64,000 nt of DNA from Lachnospiraceae bacterium UBA3316 (GTDB taxonomy: Bacteria; Bacillota; Clostridia; Lachnospirales; Lachnospiraceae). Made by a program: the position numbers and the translations under genes. The stretch covers positions 1 to 64,000 of the forward strand of contig DESK01000032.1 in NCBI GenBank assembly GCA_002361955.1, in the 5' to 3' direction. The notes beneath the pieces were generated by a model. That model saw nothing but the letters and a program-made list of their open reading frames with translations, had not been told where the DNA came from and searched no databases. Below are positions 52,001 to 59,477 of this stretch, one piece after another. The first letter of the stretch is position 1, and each line of letters opens with the position of its first letter.

Positions 52001-53027
52001 TTTTCACGGTAGCCGTCACAGTCACCTTATCCTTATCCGCCTTCACGGAATCCGTGGTGATCGCGAAATCTGTGTAGGAATCGCCGTAGCCAAACTCATA
52101 GGATACGTCAACGCCAAAGGTATCGTAATAGCGGTATCCCACGAAAATATCGTCGTTGTATACTTCCTGGTTCCTGTTTCCGTCCAGATCCGCGAAGCCC
52201 GCGCTGGAGGGATTGTCGTCAAAGTTCATGGGCCAGGTATCTGTCAGCTTACCGGAGGGATTCACGGTGCCGTTCAGCACCTCTACCACAGCGTCGCCGC
52301 CTGTCATGCCTGCCTGGGACATGAGAAGCATGGCGTCCAGTCCCTCGATCTCGTCAAAGAACTTCGTGTCGATGATGCCTCCCACGTTCAGGACTACGAT
52401 CACCTTATCAAAGGTCTTGCCCAGCAGCGTCAGGTTTGCCTCCTCGTCTGCAGATAAGAGATAGTCGCCTGCCGTCGGTTTCCGGTCGGAGCCTTCACCG
52501 GAGTTTCTGGCGATCACATAGATGGCTGTATCGGTAGCCTGGGCTGCCGCCTGCACGGATTCCACAGCGCCCTCTACGTCCGCATACGTACGCTCATTGG
52601 TCCATGAGCCGCCCCACATGCCGCCGCCGGAACCGCCGCCGTCCTGTCTCCAGAGGGACTCCATCTGATCGATAAACGCAGCGTTCACGATGTTGTAGCC
52701 TGCGTTTTCAAAGCCCTGTCTTACGGTCACGTTGTTACGCTGGTTCACGGCGCCTGATCCGGTACCGCCCTTGATGGTATTGTAAACACCCTGTCCGAAA
52801 AGGGCCACCTTTGTTCCGTCGATTCCGGAAATCGGAAGCGTCTGCTCCTTGTTTTCTAAAAGAACCATGCCCTGTGCCGCGATGTTTTTCGCTGCCGTCT
52901 TGTGCTTGATCTCACGGTCAGAGATCGAGGGATCCGTTGTTGCCGCAACAGCACTCATGCTTCCGCCTGCGATCATTGATGCGGATAAAGCCAATGCCAA
53001 CGCGCGTTTTGCTATTTTTCTTTTCAT
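49011..53027 (-). CDS. Secreted permuted GH3 glycoside hydrolase with FIVAR-like repeats and C-terminal dockerin
   Basis: I start it at the ATG at 53027, seven bases after AAGGAGG; an ATG at 53033 is too close to that site. The 1338-residue protein has a signal peptide (about 1-30) and a GH3 C-type domain placed first (about 40-330, LLENKEQTLPI to VGYRYYDTFGVD). An Fn3-like domain follows (to about 430), then a linker and the GH3 catalytic barrel (about 590-990). NLSDGPAGLRITQ marks the barrel start and GYKGLIMTDWGG carries the nucleophile Asp near 810. Several FIVAR-like helical repeats (about 1030-1270) lead to a dockerin with two calcium loops, DVTLDGKVNTND and DVNFDGKADTSD. It would cleave beta-linked sugars and dock onto a cohesin. 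Substrate is unknown. Confidence 0.9.
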   Translation of the reverse strand: MKRKIAKRALALALSASMIAGGSMSAVAATTDPSISDREIKHKTAAKNIAAQGMVLLENKEQTLPISGIDGTKVALFGQGVYNTIKGGTGSGAVNQRNNVTVRQGFENAGYNIVNAAFIDQMESLWRQDGGGSGGGMWGGSWTNERTYADVEGAVESVQAAAQATDTAIYVIARNSGEGSDRKPTAGDYLLSADEEANLTLLGKTFDKVIVVLNVGGIIDTKFFDEIEGLDAMLLMSQAGMTGGDAVVEVLNGTVNPSGKLTDTWPMNFDDNPSSAGFADLDGNRNQEVYNDDIFVGYRYYDTFGVDVSYEFGYGDSYTDFAITTDSVKADKDKVTVTATVKNTGAVSGKEVVEVYFSAPDGKLDKPYQELAGYAKTDELAPGASQTLTITFDTIEMGSYDVDQAAYIMEDGDYIIRVGNSSRNTHVAAKLNLAADQITEQYSHLMRLVKDNPNITPDEKYPELDPMTTEGATPITYRGEAAEIAGADTLNLDFNGYEAVEILKENEDVTVYTSDTTQTEYLFAENTDGAVGKVSRVEKGNANSSDYKVEYNEVVKKFDGDFSQNTLMDVYNKDITVEQFVSGMSMEELAELVNGHSSDKTVQGVAGATWRNDAKGIVPVNLSDGPAGLRITQKYTQDGITYYQYATAWPIGTLIAQTWDTEQIYAYGEGVGKEMEEFGIGCWLAPGMNIHRNALCGRNFEYYSEDPLVVGVTGTAATLGVQSSKGVGVTIKHYAVNSQETNRNSENNTVSERALREIYLKGFEMVVKQAQPMAIMTSYNQNNGRPAADDYDLCDGFTRNEWGYKGLIMTDWGGGQSVPMYEMHAGNDLVCPGKGAAQIIRGFKADPDWNGKGYVNMTTVFYQDENYDTVSEEVENWGAYELALDGSTTISTSVRGDAQADPSLLDERVQQKIDEGYATMRVASGWGGVTTTITYKVNPKSDSLTNTQVISLGDLHKAAINICNFIMASTEFANENGLQAKALNETNAALLKSITSGSKSAVVSTVANSLTRLISFIEGLDKADFAVTDESWTALQTALTAAKKVAADEAATDEQLQAAVISLTDALAGLELAVTKVHLETAIKAADELLSKPDDFVDVTALRAVVNEVRGLLADKTATQEAVDAAAIRVLDEMAKVVYIADIKALQSLVDSAEALLDGPYTGSSLDELKAAIDAAKDVIANKDRTDDEITDAYLKIIDAIANLKLAANKAALKAMIEKAEAVLANKDAYVASSLNGLTAILADAKVVYNDENVSQKVVDETVETLTLKLAEARLYGDVTLDGKVNTNDSVALLRYAAERDELSAEQLECADVNFDGKADTSDAVRILQYAAEKIAAF

Positions 53028-53159
53028 TTTCATTCCTCCTTATGTATTTCTGCTATACAGCGGGAACCTTGTAAATTTGAGAAACACTCCTTTCCTCCGG
53101 CAGAAACTGCGGCGCCCCGTCCTCCGTCTGCTTTGCCGTTCTTTCCTGTTGATAGTCTA

Positions 53160-53189
53160 ATTATAACAAAGTCCCGGAAGAAATCCATG
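53160..53189 (-). promoter_or_regulatory. Promoter of the GH3-dockerin gene
   Basis: An extended -10, TGT-TATAAT, lies at 53160-53165, with ATGGAT about 17 bases upstream as a poor -35. The block matches the cohesin-operon promoter at 24 of 30 positions. Long A-tracts (53190-53240 region) could act as UP elements. The 53,034-53,393 gap holds this promoter and a terminator and no gene. Confidence 0.75.
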
Positions 53190-53345
53190 TAATTTTTTTC
53201 GGTTTTTTTGTAATTTTTTTTGTTTTATATATGAAAAATATATAAAGAATTTTCATTATCTCCTGTCTTGTCCAAAAATCCTTTGTTTACTTTTCCTTTT
53301 ACTGTTGATGTCTTCCCAAGCAGTGGTACTTACCTGCAAACGATA

Positions 53346-53390
53346 CAAAAAACGCCATACCGGGGCTTCTTCCACCGGTACGGCGTTTTT
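53346..53390. terminator. Bidirectional terminator after the GNAT gene
   Basis: An AAAACGCC-ACCGG stem at 53347-53363 pairs with CCGGTACGGCGTTTT (53375-53389), with T-rich flanks on both strands. On the minus strand it ends the GNAT transcript, which stops at 53394, before the GH3 promoter. Confidence 0.85.
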
Positions 53391-53393
53391 CTT

Positions 53394-53972
53394 TTATTCA
53401 TTTTCTTCGCCAAACCATACGTCTCTTCCAAAGCATTCTTTCGGAAACATGGTATGGTACACCACATCCACAGCCTGCCGGATATCCTCCTGCTTCCGTT
53501 CTCCTTCCAACGGCAGATACATGATGCGGTAATCCACGTCAAAGAGCCGTGACCGGAGGGCTGTGGGCCGCACACCATTCCTTTCATAGAAGGAAATGCG
53601 CTTCTGGCGCAGAAGCTCTTCCTCCCCTGACTTCGCCGTGGCGGGGTTCTCCACCTCGATCAAAAGGATACTGCCACCCTGTTTCTTCAGCTCCTTTTTC
53701 ATAAGCTCCAGGCACCTGCTTCCGATTCCTCTGTCTCTGGCTTCCGCGGCCACCGCATAGTAATCCAGAAGAAGCTGTCCCTCCTTCGCCTCCACAAAGA
53801 AGGCATAAGCCAGAAGCTTCCCCTCCCAAAACAGTCCGCAGGCAAAATAGACGCCCTCGTCAAGCATCTCCTGGATCCGCTTCCAGGGCTTCAATTCTGC
53901 CGGAGGGAAGTCAGCCCTCATGCGCTTCTCAAAAATCTCCTTCATTTCCTCTCTGTCTAATCTTCTAAGCAT
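53394..53972 (-). CDS. GNAT family N-acetyltransferase
   Basis: The 192-residue protein has a GNAT fold: FACGLFWEGKLLAYAFFVEA, then LLLDYYAVAAEARDRGIGSR, where the R-x-x-G-I-G loop binds acetyl-CoA, then ILLIEVENPATAKSGEEE and KRISFYERNGVRP. The C-terminal segment is longer than in minimal GNATs. The substrate is unknown. It reads in the same direction as ptsI upstream, with a GC-rich 193-base gap between them. Confidence 0.85.
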   Translation of the reverse strand: MLRRLDREEMKEIFEKRMRADFPPAELKPWKRIQEMLDEGVYFACGLFWEGKLLAYAFFVEAKEGQLLLDYYAVAAEARDRGIGSRCLELMKKELKKQGGSILLIEVENPATAKSGEEELLRQKRISFYERNGVRPTALRSRLFDVDYRIMYLPLEGERKQEDIRQAVDVVYHTMFPKECFGRDVWFGEENE

Positions 53973-54165
53973 AATCTCTTCACCTTATCCATACTATAAA
54001 AGTCCCGGAGGGCAGCCATGGACCGGAGCGCATTTACACGCACAGGGCCACGAACTGCGGACGGGCACAGCAGGGGCAGCCCCCGCAGTACTTCCTGCAG
54101 GGACTGCCCCGTTTTGCCGCTGTTCGTGTCATATACAGCGGCCTTTTTCACTTTTTCAAACTGCC
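53973..54165. other. GC-rich structured gap between ptsI and the GNAT gene
   Basis: The gap contains several stems. GGGGCAG pairs with CTGCCCC around 54073-54109, with GCAG/CTGC inside. GCCGCTGT/ACAGCGGC (54116-54142) is followed by CTTTTTC on the plus strand, as in a terminator reading to the right, although both flanking genes read left. A 64-codon minus-strand frame (54151 to 53957, start MKKAAVYDTNSGKTGQSL) also fits here and ends inside the GNAT start. I could not decide between a small RNA on the plus strand, a repeat element and a small gene. Confidence 0.4.
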
Positions 54166-55824
54166 TTACAGTCCAGCCAGGATTTCGTCCTTTCTGGCCG
54201 CCACACTGGTCTCCCTGATCTTCTTTCTCAACGGAAGGATGCAGGCCGGGGATACGGACAGCTCGTCAATTCCCATCGCCAGGAACGTCTCTGTCAGTTC
54301 CATATCTGCCCCAAGCTCTCCGCAGATGCCGATCCAGATGCCGTTCTTGTGGGCGTTGTCCGCCGCCAGCTTGATCAGGCGTAGCAAGCCTTTGTGGTGG
54401 GGATGGTAGAACTTTTCCAGATTGGCATTCTGCCTGTCCACAGCCGTCGTATACTGGGTCAGGTCGTTTGTTCCCACGCTGAAGAAATCTACCTCCTTGG
54501 CCAGGTCGTCGCTGATCATAGCCGCCGCAGGCGTCTCAATCATGATGCCCAGCTGGGTCTCGTCATTGTAGGGAATCCCCTCAAAATCAAGCTCCTTCTT
54601 CACCTCTGCCACAATCTCCTTGATCTCCAGCACTTCCTCCAGCGCGATGATCATCGGGAACATGATCGCGATATTTCCATAGGCGGAAGCCCGGAACAAG
54701 GCTCTGAGCTGAGTCTTGAAAATTTCCTTCTGGGTCAGGCAGATACGGATTGCCCGGTACCCCATAGCCGGATTTTCCTCCTTGGGAAGGTTGAAGTAGT
54801 CGATCTGCTTATCCGCGCCGATATCCAGGGTACGGATCACCACCTGCTTTCCTGCCAGGGTTTCCGCCACATACTTATACACCTTAAACTGCTCTTCCTC
54901 TGTGGGGAAATCCTTGCTGTCCAGATATAAGAATTCGCTTCGGAACAGGCCGATGCCTGCCGCGTCGTTCTGCAGCACCGCGCCGATATCCGCGGCATTT
55001 CCTATATTGGCGTAAAGCTTTACCTTCTGGCCGTCCAGGCTGATGTTCTCCTGCCCTTTGAGCTGCTGCAAAAGCTCCTGCTTCTCCTGGTACTCCTTCT
55101 GCTTCTGCTGGTAAACCTTCATGGTCTCCTCGTCCGGATCCACAAAAAGCTTTCCGCTTGCCCCGTCTACGATTCCCATCTTTCCCTCGTACTCTTCAGA
55201 GAGGGCCGCGCCCAATCCGATAATAGCAGGAATATTCATGGTACGGGCCAGGATCGCCGTGTGTGAATTGGTGGATCCCCCCTGGGTCACAAAGGACAGT
55301 ACCATCTTTTTGTCAAGCTGTACCGTCTCGCTGGGAGCCAGGTCGTCTGCCGCCAGGATCACCGGTGTGTCGGTCACCAGTCCGCCTCCCTGGCTTCCTG
55401 ATAAGATCGATACGACACGCTCTGAGATATCCTTTACATCGGCAGCTCTCTCCCTCATATATTCGTCGTCCATGGACGCAAACATCTGGGAAAAATTGTC
55501 TCCTGTCGTCCCCACGGCGTACTCCGCATTGATGCTCTGGGTGGTGATCATGTTTGTGATGGCCTCCACATAATCCAGATCATCCAGCATCATCTGATGC
55601 ACCTGGAAGATCATGGCGTTTCCTTCACCGACCTCCTGTACCGCCTTATCGTACAGCTCCCCCAGCTGCTCGATAGCCTTTGCCTTCGCCTCTTCAAAGC
55701 GCGCGATCTCCGCCTCCGGGTTCTCTATCTTCCGGCGCTGGATAGGACCGCCCGTTCTCTTGTAAAAGGAGATTTTTCCAATCGCCACACCGCCAAAAAC
55801 TCCCTTACCCTGTAATGTAATCAT
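54166..55824 (-). CDS. ptsI: Phosphoenolpyruvate-protein phosphotransferase (PTS enzyme I)
   Basis: Enzyme I transfers phosphate from phosphoenolpyruvate to HPr to drive PTS sugar uptake. The 552-residue protein has the N-terminal HPr-binding helical domain and the phospho-histidine domain (FVTQGGSTNSHTAILARTMN, His in SHTA). The C-terminal PEP-binding barrel has GIGLFRSEFLYLDSKDFPTE, MGYRAIRICL and FFSVGTNDLTQYT. The length is close to the usual 570. AAGGAGAAGAAAACTT precedes the ATG. HPr is not adjacent. Confidence 0.96.
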   Translation of the reverse strand: MITLQGKGVFGGVAIGKISFYKRTGGPIQRRKIENPEAEIARFEEAKAKAIEQLGELYDKAVQEVGEGNAMIFQVHQMMLDDLDYVEAITNMITTQSINAEYAVGTTGDNFSQMFASMDDEYMRERAADVKDISERVVSILSGSQGGGLVTDTPVILAADDLAPSETVQLDKKMVLSFVTQGGSTNSHTAILARTMNIPAIIGLGAALSEEYEGKMGIVDGASGKLFVDPDEETMKVYQQKQKEYQEKQELLQQLKGQENISLDGQKVKLYANIGNAADIGAVLQNDAAGIGLFRSEFLYLDSKDFPTEEEQFKVYKYVAETLAGKQVVIRTLDIGADKQIDYFNLPKEENPAMGYRAIRICLTQKEIFKTQLRALFRASAYGNIAIMFPMIIALEEVLEIKEIVAEVKKELDFEGIPYNDETQLGIMIETPAAAMISDDLAKEVDFFSVGTNDLTQYTTAVDRQNANLEKFYHPHHKGLLRLIKLAADNAHKNGIWIGICGELGADMELTETFLAMGIDELSVSPACILPLRKKIRETSVAARKDEILAGL

Positions 55825-55924
55825 AAGTTTTCTTCTCCTTTCCGTACCTGCTATGCCAGGACGTTTCTATGCCTATGATTTTATCATATTGCCCCCAAAT
55901 ATGCCACCCATTAGATTTTTTTTT

Positions 55925-55951
55925 TGAAAAAGAGGCATCCAAAGATGCCCC
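55925..55951 (-). terminator. Intrinsic terminator of the trigger-factor-like gene
   Basis: GAGGCATC (55932-55939) pairs with GATGCCCC (55944-55951), one wobble pair, and on the minus strand a run of T follows (TCTTTTTC). It begins about 13 bases after the stop codon. Confidence 0.82.
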
Positions 55952-55963
55952 TTCCCGTAATTC

Positions 55964-57169
55964 TTATTTCGCTTCTGTTTCCGTCTCGCTCTCTGTCTCG
56001 CTTCCGGCCTCAGTGTCCTCTGCCGGGGCGTCCGGGTCTGTCACAACGGCAGTATCCTCCACAAGCTCCACGGCTTTGTCCAGCATCAGGTTCATATGCA
56101 CGGTATCCGCGCCGTACTGGGCCTCCAGGCCTTCCACGCCGTCAAGTCCCATCTGGGTAGCGTATTCGCCTGCACGCTCCTGGTACTCTTCCTCGGAGAG
56201 CTCCATCTTCTCCGTCTCGGCAATCGCCTTCAGGAGCATTTCCTGACGGAGGCTCTGCTTTGCCATCTCCTCGATCTGGGCGTCGAACTCCTCCTGGGTT
56301 GTCTGCAGGTTCTGTTCGATGAAATCGGACAGACTCATCTCTGACTGCTCCGCGTACTGGGTGTAGTAGTCTATATACTGCTGTTTAACAAACTCCACCA
56401 GCTCTGTGGGGTAATCGTTGATCGTAGCGTTATTGTACACCTGGGTCATCAGGTCGTTCGTCTTCTGGGAATCCCTCTGTGCAGCCTTGTTCTGAGACAA
56501 AGTCTCCTTCACGCTGTCCCTGTATTCCTGCACCGTGCTGTACGCGGAATCAGAAATCTCTTTCGCCAGCTCATCGGTAAGCTCCGGCGCGCGCTTCACG
56601 GAATTAATCGTCACATGGAAAACCACATCCTGGCCGGCCAGGTCTTCACTGCCATAATTCTCCGGGAAGGTCAGGTTCAGATCCACCTTCTCCCCGATTT
56701 TCTTTCCAACAAGCCCCTCTTCGAAGCCTTCGATAAAAGTGCCGGAACCAATGGTCAGGTCGAAGCCTTTGTCCGTACCGCCGTCAAAAGCCTCCCCGTC
56801 CTTGACTCCTTCATAGTCGATATTGGCGATATCGCCCTCCTCCACGGTGCCTTCCTCCAGCGTATCCAGTTTGTCGCTCTGGGACAGGGTGCTGGTGATC
56901 TCCGCGTCGATCTCCTCCTCCGTCACTTCCGTAGATGCCAGAGTCACAGGCAGTCCTTTGTACTCTCCCAGCGTCACATAGTCCAGGGCCTTATACTCCG
57001 GCCTCTTGGCTGCTGCGGCAGCCTCCGTCTCCGAAGAGCTCTCTGCCTCGCTTGACGTCTCCTGGACAGTCTCTGTGCTTGTTTCCGTGGTCTTTGTCTC
57101 GTTGTTTGAGCAGCCTACCGCCGTCAGGGCCAGGCATAATAAAGCCGCCATCACTACTTTTTTCTTCAT
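55964..57169 (-). CDS. Trigger-factor-like lipoprotein with FKBP peptidyl-prolyl isomerase domain
   Basis: The 401-residue protein has a lipoprotein signal (VMAALLCLALTAVGC, Cys near 20) and an acidic Ser/Thr/Glu linker. An FKBP domain follows (about 105-190, GDIANIDYEGVKDGEAFDGG, then IGSGTFIEGFEEGLVG). The C-terminal helical arm resembles trigger factor (KETLSQNKAAQRDSQKTND, then EEMAKQSLRQEMLLKAIAET). Cytosolic trigger factor has a ribosome-binding N-terminal domain, absent here. The protein should fold secreted proteins on the outer face of the membrane. It ends in a Glu/Thr-rich tail similar in composition to the linker of the adjacent deacetylase. Confidence 0.88.
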   Translation of the reverse strand: MKKKVVMAALLCLALTAVGCSNNETKTTETSTETVQETSSEAESSSETEAAAAAKRPEYKALDYVTLGEYKGLPVTLASTEVTEEEIDAEITSTLSQSDKLDTLEEGTVEEGDIANIDYEGVKDGEAFDGGTDKGFDLTIGSGTFIEGFEEGLVGKKIGEKVDLNLTFPENYGSEDLAGQDVVFHVTINSVKRAPELTDELAKEISDSAYSTVQEYRDSVKETLSQNKAAQRDSQKTNDLMTQVYNNATINDYPTELVEFVKQQYIDYYTQYAEQSEMSLSDFIEQNLQTTQEEFDAQIEEMAKQSLRQEMLLKAIAETEKMELSEEEYQERAGEYATQMGLDGVEGLEAQYGADTVHMNLMLDKAVELVEDTAVVTDPDAPAEDTEAGSETESETETEAK

Positions 57170-57240
57170 TTTTCTAATCCTCTCTGCTTTTTTCTGTAAC
57201 CGTTCAGATACCTGGACGGCTCCTTTTTTGGGGTACCTCT

Positions 57241-58704
57241 TTACATTTCAGGTACCGGTGTGGGCCTCGCCGGATCAAATACGCTTGAAGCGTCGAAGAG
57301 ATCCTCTACCATCTCCGGATTGTAATACATCCGGTAGCCGTCAAGATTTCTCCTGCCCTGCCGCATATAGGTGTTCCCGAATTGAACCCAATACTGGGAA
57401 GAATCCACATTACAGAAAATGTTAAATCCCACATTCTTTAGGTAGTTGAATTTCTCATTGTCAGACGTATAGCCCTCCCAGCCTCCGATATCGGCGCCGA
57501 AGGCAAAAATGATCACATCCGTGTCGCCTACGATGGGCTTCACATAGCTCATCCATTTTTCTGTGTCTGTCTGAATGCGTGAGAGATCCGACTCAGTCAC
57601 ATTCATATGGCCCCAGGTGTGGCTTGCGAACTCCCAGCCATTTTTCTTCATGGCCTTTGCCACCTTTTTCGCTTTCTTCACTTCTTTTTTGAAGCTGTCC
57701 TCATTAAAATCAGGATGCTCCTGGAAAAACTTTTCCTGATATTCGTCAAGATTCTCTCTCGTCTTGTACGCAATGTCCGTCCGGTATCCCAGAACACCGT
57801 TGTAGCCCGTCAGCGCGATAATGCCCTTTGCGCCGTGATAAGAAAAGTCCGGGTGTTCTTCCACAAACGTATCGATCAAAGGTACCATATCAAAGTCCCC
57901 CACGCTCACAGAGCCGTCCTGTTCGATATATTCGTTTTTCACCTTTCCGTTCTCATCAATAACCAGCTTGGAAGCCATGCCGTCGCCATCCATATAGTGA
58001 TAGTAGCTCACATCGTCCTGGGAGAGAACGAAGGGCTTCTTATCCGGCGGCAGCAGGATCTTCCCCCGCGACACCGTTCCATCCTCGTTGACGGTACACA
58101 TATCATGAAGACTTACCAGCACATAACCTTTTTCATACATGGATTGGGTGATCTTATTGAACTCGTCAATGGTAGTCATCACCTGATTGTATCCACCCTC
58201 GTTGGAATCTCCGTCAAACGCGAGACTCGTATCCTTCACCAGGGTATGATAAAACACATGGGTAACCTGATCCAAAGGATACTCCACCAGCGTCTCCTTG
58301 GTGGCCTCCCACTGGGCTACCTTATCCGCCATCTCCTGGCTGTCCGCAAACCCGGGATCCTCCTTCAGAAGGGCGATCGCCCCGTCGTAATCATACATCG
58401 CTGCCAGCCTGTCGGCCTCCTCCAGAACCTCTGCGGGCGGTTCTGTCTCAGTTTCCGTCTCGCTTTCCGTTTCTGTCTCCGCCGACTCCGCAGCCGACGT
58501 ATCCTCCGTCATGTTCTCTGTCCCCTTTTGCACCTTTTCCTGTTTCCACGGAGCCATCCGGCCCGCGTTCCCCTGAACCACCAAAAACAGAAGCACAGCA
58601 ATCAGCAATACCAGTACGGCAATCACCATCCCGCATACCAATACTGTCCTTCTCCGCTTTGCTTTGCGCTTGGCGGCCCGTTCTGCATTCTCCTGCTCTT
58701 CCAT
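57241..58704 (-). CDS. Membrane-anchored polysaccharide deacetylase (NodB domain)
   Basis: The 487-residue protein has an N-terminal basic segment and one membrane helix (about 20-45, VLVCGMVIAVLVLLIAVLLF). A Glu/Thr-rich linker (ETETESETETETEPP) follows, then a short helical region and a NodB-like domain. Metal-site candidates are LSQDDVSYYHYMDG near 255 and FASHTWGHMNVTESD near 370. The middle region HVFYHTLVKDTSLAFDGDSN is common in this Lachnospiraceae-type group. It would modify a wall glycan from the outer side of the membrane. GGGAGGGTTTGTC precedes the ATG. It lies upstream of the trigger-factor-like gene on the same strand with a 71-base gap. Confidence 0.87.
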   Translation of the reverse strand: MEEQENAERAAKRKAKRRRTVLVCGMVIAVLVLLIAVLLFLVVQGNAGRMAPWKQEKVQKGTENMTEDTSAAESAETETESETETETEPPAEVLEEADRLAAMYDYDGAIALLKEDPGFADSQEMADKVAQWEATKETLVEYPLDQVTHVFYHTLVKDTSLAFDGDSNEGGYNQVMTTIDEFNKITQSMYEKGYVLVSLHDMCTVNEDGTVSRGKILLPPDKKPFVLSQDDVSYYHYMDGDGMASKLVIDENGKVKNEYIEQDGSVSVGDFDMVPLIDTFVEEHPDFSYHGAKGIIALTGYNGVLGYRTDIAYKTRENLDEYQEKFFQEHPDFNEDSFKKEVKKAKKVAKAMKKNGWEFASHTWGHMNVTESDLSRIQTDTEKWMSYVKPIVGDTDVIIFAFGADIGGWEGYTSDNEKFNYLKNVGFNIFCNVDSSQYWVQFGNTYMRQGRRNLDGYRMYYNPEMVEDLFDASSVFDPARPTPVPEM

Positions 58705-58792
58705 GACAAACCCTCCCTTATTTATTTATGATGCTCCCCGGCCCCGGAACAGGATTTCCCTTTCCCGCAGCCAAACAAGCTTTCAAGTTAGT

Positions 58793-58798
58793 ATTATA
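58793..58798 (-). promoter_or_regulatory. Candidate -10 box of the membrane deacetylase gene
   Basis: TGT-TATAAT on the minus strand is an extended -10 about 90 bases upstream of the ATG. No good -35 box was found at 16-18 bases. Confidence 0.5.
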
Positions 58799-58865
58799 AC
58801 ATATTCACACTTTATTTCTACCTTAAAATCCTTTTTTAAGAAAAAATAATAATTTCCAAAGATTC

Positions 58866-58894
58866 TTGCACTTTCCGTCAAAGAATGCTAAACT
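58866..58894 (+). promoter_or_regulatory. Candidate promoter of the small membrane protein gene
   Basis: TTGCAC (58866-58871) and an extended -10, TGC-TAAACT (hexamer 58889-58894), are spaced by 17 bases. The leader to the ATG is about 70 bases. Confidence 0.55.
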
Positions 58895-58968
58895 ATTTAA
58901 AGACTGTCCGGCCGCAGGAACGGTGCTTTGCTGCCGGTCAAGGAGAAAACATCACAGGGAGGTATACT

Positions 58969-59427
58969 ATGTCCACACTTACAACAGTGCTGCTCATCAT
59001 TCTGGCAGTGCTCATTGTCTTACTGGTCGCCCTCTATTTCTTTGGGCGCAAAGCACAGAAGAAACAGGAAATCCAAAAAGAACAGATGGAGGCCATGAAA
59101 CAAAATGTCACCATGTTGATCATAGATAAAAAGCGGCTGAAAATCAAGGATTCCGGCCTTCCCCAGGCCGTCATCGACCAGACGCCAAAGATGATGCGGC
59201 GCACCAAGCTCCCCATCGTAAAAGCCAAGGTAGGACCAAAGATCATGAGCCTTGTATGCGAGGCTTCCATCTTCGACAGCATTCCCCTGAAGCGGGAGGT
59301 TAAAGCCGTTGTCAGCGGCATCTACATCACAAGCGTCAAAGGCATCCGCGGTTCTTTGGAGACAAAGCCGCAGAAAAAGCCGGGGTTCTTCGCAAGGATG
59401 AAGGGCAAGATTTCCAAGAAAAAATAA
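58969..59427 (+). CDS. Single-pass membrane protein with basic cytoplasmic domain
   Basis: The start is the ATG at 58969 (MSTLTTVLLIILAVLIVLLV), because GGGAGGTATACT precedes it; the frame is open further upstream but without a ribosome site. The 152-residue protein has one membrane helix at about 4-25, a positively charged linker and a compact domain of about 85 residues (TMLIIDKKRLKIKDSGLPQA, then IVKAKVGPKIMSLVCEASIF, then SIPLKREVKAVVSGIYITSV). The end is lysine-rich (FFARMKGKISKKK). No family name can be assigned with confidence. The soluble part is likely a beta-rich domain inside the cell. Confidence 0.75.
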   Translation: MSTLTTVLLIILAVLIVLLVALYFFGRKAQKKQEIQKEQMEAMKQNVTMLIIDKKRLKIKDSGLPQAVIDQTPKMMRRTKLPIVKAKVGPKIMSLVCEASIFDSIPLKREVKAVVSGIYITSVKGIRGSLETKPQKKPGFFARMKGKISKKK

Positions 59428-59440
59428 TATGCATAGCGAA

Positions 59441-59477
59441 GGAGCACATCTGTCACGAAAGCAGATGTGCTCCTTTT
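59441..59477. terminator. Intrinsic terminator shared with the DUF1934 gene end
   Basis: GGAGCACATCTG (59441-59452) pairs perfectly with CAGATGTGCTCC (59462-59473), followed by TTTT on the plus strand. It ends the small membrane protein gene. The stop of the convergent DUF1934 gene (59453) falls in the loop, so the last codons of that gene form the right arm. Confidence 0.9.

Noticed and set aside
50556..52457. Long plus-strand open frame of 633 codons opposite the GH3 gene
   Set aside because: The GH3 catalytic and dockerin motifs are unambiguous on the minus strand; the opposite frame has no family features.
53957..54151. 64-codon minus-strand frame between ptsI and the GNAT gene
   Set aside because: Weak ribosome site, overlap with the GNAT start and a repeat-like structured context; not called as a gene.
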